A DNA stretch of 64,000 nt from Lethocerus indicus (GCA_019843655.1 JACDQD010000103.1:9548001-9612000); one strand, 5' to 3'; numbered from the stretch's first letter, positions 12,701-25,388 are shown. A program made the numbers and translations. Notes: a model not told the origin generated them from the letters alone.

Positions 12701-14040
12701 TCTTTCATCTTACGAAGTCTCCTTTAGGACTTCAGGAGTAAGTCCACTCTTATTTGTACATGGCTGACCAACAGCTGGATATCTACTATAAAAATGTTCC
12801 TCCAATTTGATCAATCACTTTACTCTTGTTGGTAATCGTGAGTGTGTTTTACTGCCTTCATATCATCGGCATTTAGTCAGGGTTCAGAATCTTAATGTTA
12901 TATTCTTCGGTTCGTTATCACTTAGTGATCGGATAATTTTGAGTGACACTAGTTTTGTGCCCCAATTCTTGCTTAATATGAACTTATTTTGGAACGAAAA
13001 CACTGGCATCAAATGTCCCATAAATTTATTATTACTCGGTTAGCAATCCGAATTTGAAAATATTACCTTTATTTTCCTTTTATATTACCTTCCAAGGCAG
13101 AGGGGAACAGCAACTCTAATGATTTCGTGTCTCTTAATTACTTAATACACAGGTGTTAAGTGTGTTATCAACTGCTGTTGTGATAATATTTAATTATGTT
13201 AAAAAAAATGCGCGCGTGCACAAGATAGTTTTTTATACAACTCCGGGTTGTGTATTTAAAACGGAAAGTGAGTCACGTAATACTGGAATATTGATTGTTG
13301 GCCCCGTATCGCCCCATATCATCGCTACCACCGAGTTATGACCGTTCAAAATATTCGACACTAAATAATAAATCTAAATAGTAACAAAATAAAACTAAAT
13401 CTCATGCGTATCGACCATTAGAAGTCACTATAGCGCTCTAATATCTCACTATATTCAGGTACCTTGTCTATTCAGAACCATACTACTAAGATGAAAATAA
13501 TTGGAAAGTTTTATGGATATTGTTGTGATGTAAAGATTTCATAACCAGGTTATCGTAACTGTACCATGATACCTAATTTTTTTATTTAAGAAGACATTTA
13601 ATTCATTACATTGTATTAACGCATGAATTTCACTTGAATTATAGAACTATAAATAGTAAGCTATATTATGAATCCGCACTAATTAATTGATGTATTTCAA
13701 ATCTCCATTATAGATATGTGTCCGATTCCTTAGACGAAATACATAATTAAAGTGCGTATAATAGAGTTATCGCAGTAAATCTACCATAACTCGATCCGAT
13801 TAAATGCTTTTCGGTGTCCTTTTATGCTGATAATTAACCTGGCTCTATGCACCGACTCAACGGCCAAATTAATTGTCGAACGCATCATTGAATTTAGCCG
13901 AAGAGCGGTTTAGTAATAAGGTCTGATACCGGGCATTAATCAAGTGCCATTTGTCCCTCTGATTTTCAATCAAATTTGGCCCTGGTACTGTTTATTATTA
14001 GGGACACACATGTAATCGATTGGTGTGATACAATTCTTAT
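9790..14040. other. Gene-free stretch, no recognised feature
   Basis: Alternating AT-rich and mildly GC-rich sequence. A 128-codon frame at 11000-11386 and a 92-codon frame at 12134-12412 on the plus strand lie in the GC-richer patches, but their translations match nothing I recognise and have no conserved motif. No RNA gene seen. Confidence 0.5.
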
Positions 14041-14116
14041 TTTTATAAATACTATAAATCTAATATACTATTCATTAGATCTAATAAATCTATAAATATA
14101 ATACTATAAATCTTTT
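14041..14116 (+). repeat. AT-rich degenerate tandem repeat
   Basis: Repeated ACTATAAATCTAATA-like words (ACTATAAATC at least twice, AATAAATCTATAAATATAATA between) form an irregular short-period repeat. Confidence 0.6.
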
Positions 14117-14578
14117 TAAAGGGTTTTGTATCTAGAATAAAAAGTCAATTATAAACAATCCCACGCGGAAGTAACCTCAATTTCAAATACCATATTTTCT
14201 TACACCACGGTTCCACCCCCCCAGAAGCCCTTTGAGGGGAATCTGTGTTTAAACAACGCGGAAAAGCGACCGCCTCCCCTTCCAGTTTCGAATGAGCATA
14301 CATCCTCCGCTCTTTGGGGGAACGTTAGAATAAAAGAGGGCGTACGAGGATCGCTAAGATAGAAATGACGAGTACAGTGGCGCAGACCGAGAAGGGGAGG
14401 AGATGGTGGCTTTTGTGCTATGTAAAAAAAAAATGAAAATATGACTGCCCTTATTCCCTTTTGCCCCTTATTCTTCCTCCCCCTCCTCTTCCTACTACTA
14501 CTACTACTGCTCTTTGGTTCGCCCATAGAAACGACGGCGCCGAACAAAAGCGCCCGTGGGCATTGTAGGGTCCGTGGT

Positions 14579-14591
14579 GGGGGGGGGGGGG
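14579..14591 (+). repeat. Poly(G) tract
   Basis: Thirteen consecutive G residues, in a wider G-rich context (14571-14594). Confidence 0.9.
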
Positions 14592-15852
14592 TGGAAAAAT
14601 AATATTATAAACGCCTTTGCCCGGCTGAATAAATTACTCGTAATTTACTTCTATTGGAATGGGGTGGGGGCGGGAAAAATTAAAATTCAGACGGACCGCT
14701 TATTCCCGGAGAAATGAGTCCCGCAAGTGGTGGAGAACTGAATTCCATCCTTTCTTCTGACGGCGGAAGCTATAGGGGATGAATAGTATAGGGACTAAAA
14801 TTAAACTGGGCAAAGATGAAACCGCACAGGCGAGGGACTTTATAAACTTCTGCGGAATTTATTTTAATAAGCTTTTTTTTACTTTGATTATAAAAAATAC
14901 AATATACGGTACGGTAGAATGCCAGAAAATAGCCGCACCATTGGGCCAGGTTCGGATGATGTCATAGAAGTGAAATACGAGGGTGATTTGATAAGGTCAA
15001 TTTATAAGGCTAATAGTTATTTCACAAGCCAAGAAATTTTCGGAAGGGATAAAAAAATTGGACACTCGGCGGACCAACGTGGTGCATAAACGTATAATCC
15101 TACTTACATTTTGATTAAGAGTGTTTTCGTGTTCTTGCGAAGAGATATTGTCCCAAATTACTCAGATTTTATCCAATGCAACTGTAAATAGTAGAACTAA
15201 ATCAAGGTTTATTTACGAGTGATGCTGCGAACGTGTGTATGATTAAACATCATTCCGTTGTTTGGCAACATTAAAGTATACCGTGTTTTAATATTAACTA
15301 ATTCCATGTTGAAACAAGATCCCGTGTGAAGGGGGTGATATAAACAGTCATTTACTAATTAATGGAGGGGCCCGGGTGTCTCACGTATCTGTACCGCGGC
15401 TAACGAGATTGCGGTTTCATTAGGCCACGTGCTAATGGGCTAGCACTGTTTGCCAACGGGCTGTATTTTTTCCCCATAGTTATCTACGTTTAAATACTCG
15501 GGTTGCGGGTCGACAAAATTATTATTATTTAGCCTGTGATTTCCAGTAAATACTGACTAAAAGGCAAAAAATTATATAGAATAGTTAATGTGGGATCAAT
15601 AATTATATATTATTTAGATAGATAGTAGGGTATGAAAAGTTTTATAAACCCTTCTTTTGTATTTCCAAGCAATATTTATTGGTCTATACGAAATGTTTAA
15701 CGTTAACAATATAGTGTATTACAATATAACTAGCAGAATCCGAATATAAATAGTTATCGTCCTCTTGTTAACATTTGTTATCCAGCTTTGTTTATTCTCT
15801 GAGTTATTTCGTTTAGAAACGAAAGCTTCAGAGTTTTCGCGGTGGAAGGGGT

Positions 15853-15960
15853 TATCGGGCCCTTCAGACTTTTAATTGCATTCGAACCGTGATGATTCGT
15901 CATTGTCAGAGCCAAAAGGGTAACTCGATTCTTAAGGGAAAGGATCAATTACGTCGGGAT
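15853..15960 (+). repeat. Dispersed repeat pair A, copy 1
   Basis: Aligns with 28354-28452 in the same orientation. Shared words in order are TCGGGC-CTTCA, TTAATTG, GAACCG/GAAACCG, GA-GATTC, TTGTCAG followed by CCAAAAG, and CTTAAGGGAAA-GA. The copies are old and diverged by substitutions and short indels. Family unknown. Confidence 0.5.
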
Positions 15961-18028
15961 TATTACAAGTCCGGATAGGGGATACCAATTAATATGAGAA
16001 ACACATCGTGCTTATACATCATAAGGTTCATTTAGACAGTTTTAAATTTGGAATCTTCCACTACAGTAGGTTGAAGACACAATAGAATAGTTCAATACAG
16101 CAACTTAGTACGCACCTTATCTGCATAAGTCGATCCATTATGTGGCTTATATTTTCTGGTTTATTTTTTTTTGTGGAGATGACAACTGATAAATGTATAA
16201 ATATATATAAATAAGAATAAATAAATAAGTTACATACGGAATTACTCCGCTTTCACTCTTAATAATTATTTCTTTGTTTAAGCCCACATTTCATACTTAT
16301 ACCGTTAAATTAATGGTCTGATTTTTGCCAATTTTGTAAAGGATCGTAATTTGTCTGGCGGCCGGCTATAAAATATTTCTAGGACGCCTTCTACATACGG
16401 GGAGCTGCCAGTTTCCACGTTTGAGAGTGAAGCTGTGTCGCGCCCTTACCCAGGAGTAAGGGGCCTTGGGCTCACGTACGACCCTTAATGCCGCGAATAA
16501 CGGCCATACACACCCTGCCCCAAATTCGGGACCCGAAAAGTGCTTCTACAAAAAAAAGGGAATTTCTCTCTGGATACAGTATTAAGCCCGCAATTAAAGT
16601 TAAACAGTTGATAACAATTACTAAATGAATTGTACATTACTAGAAAAAATTAAGTCTATTTGCAATTAAATAAGTACGCGTATTTTTATGACACAACTAC
16701 TAACATGTGCCTAATAATTAAAAGGAAATTTTAGTTATGACTTCAATTTCTCCTCTAATGTAGAGTTGACTAACACCGGAAGATTGATTTTTTCATTATA
16801 AAAACTTATGAATTTAATACTCTCCTCCATTACAAATAAGGCAATATATATTCAATCAGAATTAAGATTCAATATGTTTTCAACTGGTATTAAAAGCAAA
16901 TATATCTGTGAAAGAACTAATGGAAGATATTGCAACGAAGGGTAGAAACGAGCAACTAATAAGATTGTCAATCGTGTCAAGCCCAAAAATTAACTTTGAA
17001 TAATGATGGGAATGGGGGGTGGGATCAAGGTGAGGGGGTAAATGAGGAAGATGAAGTAAATTACATTTCCGTGACGGGGACCATTCATTACTTCGTTTCA
17101 AAAATCTTTCTTTAACCCCGTTTTGAAAAGAAACTGAAATTTCCATTATTCACGTCCCGATATAAGTAAATTACCGTATTATATACCAATGAATCGGGTA
17201 TACCGCGTGACACGGCTGTGGTATTAAAGCGAGAGGCGGTGATGAAGAAACCGGACGGGGATAGACAAAGTTCGGGAAAGTCACGAAGGGACAGTATAAA
17301 AGTTTTGGCGTCGTAGGCCTTTCCGCAACTTCCCGGACTTTATTGTTGACGTCGAATCAAAAAAACAGTCACTCGGAACAAAGCCAAAGGGGCTAAAAAC
17401 CATTACTTCGGCGGAAGGAAAATTGAACTTACGACTTATCGTCCTTTCGGTAGCTTTGGTTAAATTTCAGTACGAAGTTTATCCTTCGAAATCGGTAACT
17501 TCTTTATCAGTTCAACAATTCAGTTTGGGGCCAAAGAGCACTAACATAAATATACCTAGTTTTTCACCTTCTGGCATTTCGGATATTTTTATATAGAATT
17601 ATACATTAGGTATGGTAGCGACCGGGTTGCCAAAAGACAAAAAGAACCCTACTCAGGTATCCTCGCACAGGATACGTTCTCGGAAGTTTGACACATTTTA
17701 TATCAATATCTCTGACAAGTCAGCGGGCCGTTAAAGAGGGTATTAACTGGGCCCACAGAATACCTGCTTGAATGATTGTAGTATTATTGTATTATGTCAG
17801 TCTGCATTTCGTAATTCTATGGTGCCCGGTTTTAGTTACGATTATGGGGATTCCAATTATGAGGATGCTTTATCGCATTACTAATAGTCTCATGTCTAAT
17901 CTCCTTCGCAAGAATGTTTGCAGCATCGTTACAAAATCCCCAAGCGCGTTGGTCATATCCTCATCGCATTGTTCCGCTGTTTGTCACCACCTAGGTGCGT
18001 TCCCCTAGCGGAGGGCCATCGAGGAGGA

Positions 18029-18092
18029 GTGTATATGTTACCGTGAAAGACCGAAATCTGGAGAATGTCGACTTTCACCGGTGAATATCAAC
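18029..18092 (+). repeat. Left terminal inverted repeat of the 18-kb transposon
   Basis: Begins GTGTATATGTTACCGTGAAA and ends just after the CACCGGTG palindrome. About 61 of 64 positions pair with the right end. Confidence 0.88.
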
Positions 18093-18356
18093 ATTCACAT
18101 AGTTGCTTGGTAGTCGAAATATTTGCTAAATACCCTTATTCTGACTTACACCGGTAAATGGTGAATGTCGAACATGTCGGAGATTTATATTTTCTTCTCC
18201 GTAATTCAGTCGCTATAAAACGTCACAAGGGTGACGTAACTTTTTCGCCTCTCTCTCTGAGAGGAGTGACCGAGAATTTAAAACACGGTACATTCTACAT
18301 GAGAAAATAAAATAATAGTAATAAAAAATTACTTAATTACGCGATTCAAATGTTAT

Positions 18357-18770
18357 TTATTTGCAACAGCTTTTACAACTGCATTTATTTGCGGAACACT
18401 TCCTTTTGCAATGGCACAGTGTGTATAGCCTTGCCCCCCGCTTCTCGAATTAGCTGCAGCTGCTTCTCTCAGATTTCTTGAAAAGAAATCTCACCTATGG
18501 AAAGTAACTTTTCATTAAAAATTACGAACTGATTACGTGCGTAAAGCTGCTTGAGTGTACCATTTTTATTTGCCAGTTTATAGAAGCGGAGTCTTCTATC
18601 CCAACACATTTCGGCTATCTGTACGACCACCGTCGACATCACCACTTGTATTCGTACAGTATCACCAATTTGAGCAGGAGGAAATTGTTTTCTGAGGTTC
18701 GTAACATTTTGTCATTTTTGTCAGTAGAAGATTCTCTTTGGCGGCCGCTCTTTTTATAGAAAACAACTCG
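18357..18770 (-). pseudogene. Integrase C-terminal remnant, KRAB-A domain protein 2-like (transposon)
   Basis: Reading the minus strand through at least four frame changes gives, in order: IKRAAAKENLLLTKMTK, MLRTSENN, FPPAQIGDTVRI, WDRRLRFYKLANKNGT with LKQLYARNQF, EKLLSIGEIS, LREAAAANSRSGGQGYTHC and CHCKRKCSANKCSCK, then a TAA at 18357-18359. From memory this is the C-terminal region of the integrase-type proteins annotated in many arthropod genomes as KRAB-A domain-containing protein 2-like: an IGDTVRI strand, an FYKL-GTL-QLYSRNQF block, a GGQGY linker and a terminal Cys-Lys-rich tail. The usual longer tail after the CSCK is cut to a few residues. The catalytic integrase core is absent. It lies entirely inside the TIR element at 18029-18939 and cannot make a functional product. 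Confidence 0.8.
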
Positions 18771-18876
18771 TGTTTTGGACCTCCACCAGAGCACATCTGT
18801 GATTGTCGACATACACCGGTGAGGCTCCGAATGTACAAGAATCTAATGAAATATTCCATCTTTCTATTTGGTATCT

Positions 18877-18939
18877 GTTGACATTCACCGGTGAAAGTCG
18901 ACATTCTCCAATTTCGGTCATTCACGGTAACATATACAC
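18877..18939 (-). repeat. Right terminal inverted repeat of the 18-kb transposon
   Basis: Reverse complement of 18029-18092 with one T/A change, a 1-bp length difference near ATCTGG/ATTGG and one A/G change. The outer end is CATATACAC; the flank beyond it (ACTCGTTG) does not repeat the left flank. Confidence 0.88.
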
Positions 18940-19594
18940 ACTCGTTGTATTTCGAAGGTTCGAGGGCGAAGGGAAAGGGAAAGTAACGGCCGTGAAGAGA
19001 ACAGGTAGCCGGAAAAATAGGGAGCCGAAAAGGTCTCCCCCTTCTTCAACCGCCCTTCCCAGCTGGGTTAAAGAGAAGTGAGGAGAATAATGAAGAAAGA
19101 GTAAGACGGATAAGGGGAGTGTAAGGTAGAAATAAGGGGAGGGTGCGTGCCGGTCCCCTCCCTTCGGCCCTAGGTGGGGCGGCGAAATCTGCAATGCGCC
19201 ACCGCGCTCCTACCAACAAACACTTCATCACACTAACTGTTCACATACCGACTGTACATCCCGCAATCGCACCCCGATACACTGTATGCCATTCCACCCT
19301 CATCCGAAAACTATTTGGTGGGGATATTTTTGTGAAAATCGCCGTAAAAACCTACCCTTACAATCGACCCCGCGCAGTGTTCACAAAACGGTAATTACCG
19401 CCTTTAAATAATGTTAAAAACTTGACACGCATTATTGATCAAATTAGTCAACACGCAGCGCAACACTTTTATATCTACTGATCGTAGATAAAACGTGTAT
19501 TTATAAAGTGGGCGTAAGATTAATTTTGTGAAAATTTTTAAACATATTCTGTGAATATATTTTACGCGCTGAGGATTTATTACCCATTAAATTG

Positions 19595-19646
<52 letters not shown>

Positions 19647-21320
19647 TAGAATTCTAAACTTTTATACTTTACAGTAAATCGAATTTATTGTTATTTATGT
19701 TACCCGGTAAGAAAAAATCAGGCGTTAACATTTATACAACCTTTTTAAAACTTGAAGAGTAAATATTATGATTTCATATGAACTATTGCTTACAATAATT
19801 ATACTTCTATAGATTTATTAATGACAATCTATTGCTTGCATTATATACAGTTTTTTAATAACATCTATAGCAACTTTGATTACACTACCATTATTGCATT
19901 TTGGAATGAAATATTTATTATAACAAAATAACACCTTGTTTATAATAAGTTCACGGACAAAATTTTGTAATTCTTATTTCTAATTTCGATTAATGAGAGC
20001 AATGTTCCATTTTGTGTATTATATGATGAAAGCGAGTGCTTGGCGTTGGTGAATGTTTAGTGTTGACCTTAGCCGCACTAAACGCGTGGAGATAATCGAG
20101 TTGAAGGAGGCAATCTACATCAAAGTGAAGGTATTCCCAACTAGCTTGAAAGTTGAACCAACCAATTTCCAGAATCGGGCAAATATCTTTAACTATTCTA
20201 TCCCAGTGCTAATAAAAGCAACGCGACTATTTGTATGGATGAGAAATAAGAAAACATGTCGGCGACACTAGTTTCTTTCGTCGGAGTTGAATATCTTAAA
20301 TACAGATATAAATTCGGACATAAATACTGGTAAAATAAGTTCCTTCCTAATTCTCATTAATATTAACAAACATCAAAACAGGATCTTCAGACGACAGAAG
20401 TTTCCTCGTTCGGTATCAGGTTTCCAGTAAAACGGTCGATAGTTTCATTGAATGTGAGTTGCAATAAATATTGTTATTTTAGAATGTTTTACTAACCATT
20501 CGAAGTATACATTTCTTGGTTTTCAAATTCATTCATCGACATTATTTCCGGGTATGCGAGTTGGCTGCAACCGGGGCCCGTAAGCATTTAAAGTAATTCA
20601 GAAATTAATATTGCAGGCCGTCAATAACGTTTCAGACGTGACAAAGGTCTGATAAGTTAATTAGATGTTCCAAGTTGGTCTGTTAGGTCGCCTTGTTCAA
20701 CTTCGCCTATATTTAAGCCGGGGACGATTAATTCCTGAAGTTCGGCAGAGGGCACTCCCCAATAAAGTTTATTGGAACTCCGGCTTCAGCTAACGATTCT
20801 CTCCGCTGGCCACTACCAAAGGTGACCAACTTACAATTCCGCCGGTGATCAACGCGTGGTCCTACATAACCAATATTGAACTTAATTTACAGTCCGTGTC
20901 TAAACCAATTCAAGGAACTAACGAATGTTTTAATGGACTTTAATAGACCCTTAAAGAAAGCCAATGTTTGCATAATAGGTAAGAATTCCGCTATAATTAA
21001 GCAGAACATTCAAATTCAGAGAGAAAATTTAAATCGTTCATATCGAATTTTAAATCTCTCTCTTGTAATTTCCCCATCCAGAAATATAGTCACATTCGCG
21101 ATCACATGATTATCTCGGCGGTGGTAAAAATATAGAAATAGGTGAATAAATGTAACATATTAAGACGAATATTTATGAGAATATAAAACACTACAGCGTT
21201 TTCTTTCCCTTTTATTTTTTACATATTTTTTTAGGAATTCATTGTCGTTTATTACTATATGCAAGGCAGCAAAATGAGTGAAAAAACGTACTGTTATAAT
21301 TAAAACACTTAATTGGAAAC
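18940..21320. other. Gene-free stretch around a (TA)n tract
   Basis: A polypyrimidine/polypurine patch at 19000-19180 keeps overlapping frames open on both strands, which is compositional. The rest is AT-rich. Frames at 20053-20271 and 20876-21109 are not recognised. Confidence 0.55.
19601..19646 (+). repeat. (TA)23 microsatellite
   Basis: Forty-six bases of uninterrupted TA dinucleotide; the most regular simple repeat in the window and probably length-polymorphic. Confidence 0.95.
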
Positions 21321-21420
21321 AACATTTCTCATAGTTTGTATATTTCTGGGACGAATGTCTTACTTCTATTAGAAAGAGTGATGTTTCGCACTTCACGGTC
21401 CAGAACGTCCCCCAAAAATT
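21321..21420 (+). repeat. Dispersed repeat pair B, copy 1
   Basis: Aligns with 22000-22086 in the same orientation. Shared words in order: AACATTTCT, GGACGAATGTCTT, AGAAAG-GTGATGTTT-GC, CTTCACG and CC-CAAA. Similarity may extend upstream (about 21160 and 21880), but AT-richness makes that uncertain. No common reading frame is kept. Confidence 0.6.
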
Positions 21421-21999
21421 CATATTTTTAAAAGCGGGCAGAATCGGGTCGCATTGAGTCGCTGAGTATTCGTCAGTATCAAGACTATTTTTTTACGTTG
21501 TAATCATGAAATATACACCCCGTCTTGTATTCTTCCATTAATTTTAATTTAATAGAAATGTGCCACAAAAATAATACGAATAATAATACAAAAATTAAAA
21601 AACTTGCTTATCGAACTGTAAGTTACTATTACACATACAAGCGGCAGATTAAATACCTTGAGTGTGACTGAAGTTTATTGTGGTACATTGGGCACTAATG
21701 GAAAGTCGCAATAAAACCGTGTCGTACGCTTGTCCGACATTGTGTACAAACAAGTACAAAATAAGTGCATAACTCTGACTGCAACATTGTATTGGCCAAT
21801 AAAGTAATACTACCTAACAAAACAAAGAAAATGTAACTTATTAATATGGAATTGTGGAAAGTACACAATACCGCCGAGTTGTATTGATATTTATAATTAT
21901 ATTTATTTTTTATTTTATTTTAGATCTGTTTATCAATGTTCATCAGTTACATTTATTATTACATGAATCATTACGGTAGGGAAATGAGTTAATTAAACA

Positions 22000-22086
22000 T
22001 AACATTTCTAATTCCTTGGACGAATGTCTTCGTTCAGAAAGTGTGATGTTTTGCGCTTCACGATTAGTAATATCCCCGCAAATTTT
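22000..22086 (+). repeat. Dispersed repeat pair B, copy 2
   Basis: Second copy of the 21321-21420 segment, about 680 bp downstream, carrying GGACGAATGTCTTCGTT and GTGTGATGTTTTGCGCTTC. Confidence 0.6.
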
Positions 22087-24930
22087 AGGTCTGGAGTAAA
22101 TTATTTTCTGACTTCAGAGCCCCTTTTTTGAATAATGTGCCAGTCTATGAAAAAACAAATTAGTTAAATTATTAAGCCGCGAACATATCTTCGGCTACTC
22201 TAGAAGAGCGCTCTACGGGGGAGACCAATCGGCGGGAGGTATACCAAGTTCGGAAACAATCAGTCGCGAACGGAAATCGAGTAAAATAACAAAAAAAAAC
22301 GGAACTAAAATTGAAAGGTAAACAGAATGTATTATGAAAACCGGCGAGATATTATGGTGGCGGAGGGCCGGTTTGTTTTCTGCCCGGCTGTATACAGGAT
22401 ACGGCGATGGCCACCGATGTTTTTGTAATTGGTCCTCTCTGAACGCGCCTCACGGCCCCCGCCGCCGGTGGCAATTTATCAACGCAACAGAAAAGTGTTT
22501 TCCGCCCCGTCAGGCCCAACAACAGGTCACACACTTGCTTGCCCCGCCCCGGCTACTCGACACACCCAATCCCACAGAATTTCCTTTTACCCCGTATTAA
22601 CTCGCATTAAACCATTAAATTAAAAACCAAGGCGTGAAATTAGCCGTTTGTACCGTTTCGGATTAATACTGTTGGGATGAAAATTCGGTCGGGGAGATGC
22701 TATTTCCGGATATATCGGCCGTCGGTCTTCCGGAGGTTGTACAGTTCAATAATTCGCATTTACAATTGAAGGAGTAATTCATTAGGTCAGCAACTATCGG
22801 AGCGGAGCGTCCTTCAATTCTTCCTATAACGTACTAATTTGTTAACATAATTAAAACTAGAATTAGTAGAAATAATGCGACTGTTGATTATTGGCATCAA
22901 TTACAATATTTACTAAAAAATAATCTAATGTATACGATATTTATTTAACTAATATTTATTGGAAACTATTGCAATTCTTATTTGATTATATAACATATTG
23001 ATTGAGAGGTTTCCGCGACCAGAATTTGAACTATCACTAACTTCTGGTGAGATGGCGTAACACCGTGGGGAAAACCTTGGGCAGCACGTGCTGAACCTGT
23101 ATAACACGCTGTTATATGCGATCAAAAGAAATGTGATCATTCTTTTTCCGCATATAAGAAATTATACTCGAAATTTTCCTTTTATAAACACTTAACAGGT
23201 CAAATACGATTAACACTAATACGATCAATTATTAAAATAATGAGTGTATCGGAAAATATTTAGTTGTTACAAACTAGAATGAACGGAACGCGTATTGTAC
23301 TGTATCGGCAGGGCGAAAGAGTTTTTAAACTGGAATTTATGAACGGTGTATCGCATGATAGTTTCAGTATTCATCGCCGGAGCAATATTGAAAGTGTTAT
23401 AGGGCCTTTAGATTTATTCGAAGCTCAATAAAGCTATTGTCAAGGTCTCCCTAATAGCCTGGAAATAGGGAGAGGGACCTCTTATTGGGTCCTTACCCCT
23501 GGGTAGGAGGTGAGGGGGGAGGGTGTGGGTCTTAGATGATAAATCAAGTGTGCAGGCCGGGGGAGTTGGAGCTGGGGCAGTTTTAAAAAGGAGGCAAGCA
23601 AATGTTCGTATTCATGGGGAGGCCCCTTCCATTAAACTACCTCCGGCGTTTATTACAATTTAAAACCTTTCCGAAACAAAGACCCACGCTATACCGCACA
23701 AATGGAGTTTCTTTCCTTCTTTGGAATAAGCCCTGAGTCTTTGTAATTCAACAAACTTATAAATTAACGAGTTGTAGTTCAGAATTGTAGTGTCTTATTT
23801 GTGAATGCAGAATTGGATTCTCGGTTCTGATTTTGTGCCCGAATACCTTTATTTGAGTCTTTCGATTTCTATCTTGAGAAATGACTTCTGCTTCTTTGTA
23901 ATAACAGAAAATAAACTGCGGCGATCTTCACAATTTTTTTTATATATAAACTGGGAAGCATTTACTTATGTCTTAATTTTGTACTCATAAAAAGTAAACA
24001 TCTCTTAAATAGTGGCCTATCCGCCCCGGGTTTTGCCGAGTTGCGGCCCGCACCTTCCAATGCAAATTTCGATTAAAATGTTGAATCGATATTTCTGGCA
24101 GCACTAGTAAGCGCAACAGTGTTCCGACTTTTGTTTTCGAGCAGAAAAGCTTAATGAAGAAGTTTATTTCATTAGTCTCAAGACGGCTGTATATCCTAGA
24201 AGTTCTAATCTTCTGCCGGGACCGTTTTGCTTCCGCAAAATGAAATTTAATTTAAAGAGAGTCGATTGTTGTCCGGGCTCTTTGTTGTGTAAGCGGTGAT
24301 AAATCCTCAGGGAAATAAAAAGGGGATTAAAAGAGATCTAGGCGAGGGCTTGTTTCTCTATTAGCCGATTGGGATCGCTCGGCCGCCGTTTGTGGAAGCG
24401 AGGGCTTGAGTTAATGGGCTCCGGCCCGAGGTCTCTTGTTACTTTAATAAACCGGCACTTTGAAACCAGAACCGAGCGGTTTCCTAAGATAGGGTTCCGA
24501 TAAACCGCAGCAACGCAATACGCGCGAAGCCCCGCTTTTCGACACACCGTTCGCCACCGCAGTCGTTTAGCCCAGTACCGGCTCTTTGCCTTTTGATTAA
24601 TCCACCGTGCGAGCTTCTAATTAATTTTTAATCTTAGGTTAGTCCCCAATTTAGGACAAAGTTTGTGCGCAACGAAATGCTACTAACGTTGCGCGGAGCA
24701 ACCCTCTCCAATTATCACTAATTAGTATCTCCCGTAAAATGCGGTGATAATAGATGAAAATATAACCTGATAACCTTAGGTATATCTTGAGTCCACGATG
24801 AATAAATTAGTAAGAAATAATACAAATTTAGTGAGAACTAAAAAACAACTACAGAATTTTATTCTTTGGTTCATCCTGAAGAGCTGATTTGTGGTAGCAA
24901 TGATGTCTAGATAGTTTTTTTTTTACATTT
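22087..24930. other. Gene-free stretch, no recognised feature
   Basis: GC-rich islands at about 22330-22600 and 24320-24600 sit in AT-rich sequence. Open frames there exist on both strands and have no recognisable product. A purine-rich run occurs at 23460-23600. No RNA gene seen. Confidence 0.5.
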
Positions 24931-24998
24931 GTTTAGTTCATTCTCTTTTCCCGGTGGTGTTTGTGAAAGTTTTGATGCCTGGCGACAGGTTCTTTTGA

Positions 24999-25110
24999 GA
25001 ACGCGAGCGTCTCCACATGGCTCGGAGACGGAGATAGAGCTCTTTACTCGGGGAATCGAGGAAAAGTTTCACACCGGAAGAATGAAGTCCGCGATGAAGA
25101 GAAATAAATT
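24999..25110 (+). repeat. Inverted dispersed repeat pair C, copy 1
   Basis: Matches the reverse complement of 44350-44467. Shared words: AACGCGAgCGtCTCCAC, CTTTaCTCGGgaAtCGAGG with AAAAGTTTC, then GAAGT-C-GATGAAG and AAATTAG. An 18-bp word, TTTAGTTCATTCTCTTTT, also occurs just before it (about 24932-24949) and near the second copy (44263-44280), but there in direct orientation. Confidence 0.6.
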
Positions 25111-25388
25111 AGCTCGGAAGTTAGAGCAAAACTTTCACTTACGCCAACTAGACGAGAGAATGAACAAAAAATGGTCAGATATAATACGTTCTGTACGCGC
25201 GTTTGTTGAAATTGATTTAGTAAAGGGGGTATTATTGAGAAACTTAATAATAGTTTATCTTCATGATACAAGTGTTTTATGTCAGTTTTCACCATGGATT
25301 TCAGCGATGAGGCCTCGTTCGCCTCGCTGACCCAAATATCTTTAATTACCCGTTGGCTGCTATTGATTTAAGCTGAAAATTAATCCGG

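Larger units (their letters stand above)
14117..18028. other. Gene-free stretch with polyG tract and old dispersed repeat
   Basis: Includes a (CTA)n/(TAC)n run near 14491-14508, a 13-base G run at 14579-14591 and one copy of a diverged dispersed repeat at 15853-15960. A 115-codon minus-strand frame at 14200-14547 lies across the polypyrimidine and CTA repeat and is compositional. No host gene is recognised. Confidence 0.55.
18029..18939. mobile_element. Decayed DNA transposon with ~64-bp terminal inverted repeats
   Basis: The ends (18029-18092 and 18877-18939) are inverted copies of each other, differing at about three positions over 64 bp. Both start GTGTATATGTTACCGTGAA and include GACCGAAAT, GGAGAATGTCGAC and the palindrome TTCACCGGTGAA. 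Subterminal copies of the same ACCGGTgAAT/GTCGACAT words occur near 18150-18178 and 18806-18832. The ~910-bp interior keeps only the 3' part of an integrase-like gene on the minus strand (18357-18770), so this is an internally deleted, non-autonomous copy. No clean target-site duplication is visible. High TIR identity beside a frameshifted gene suggests late mobilisation by a related enzyme. Superfamily inferred from the integrase: Ginger-like; a MULE-like element is an alternative because of TIR length. Confidence 0.85.

Noticed and set aside
18029..18939. CRISPR-like or regulatory array from the repeated ACCGGTGAAT words
   Set aside because: The repeats sit in and next to terminal inverted repeats of a transposon and lack regular spacing.
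24929..25330. 133-codon plus-strand open frame
   Set aside because: It opens at TTG, and its middle is a dispersed repeat that recurs inverted at 44.35-44.47 kb, so the open frame is best explained as repeat sequence.
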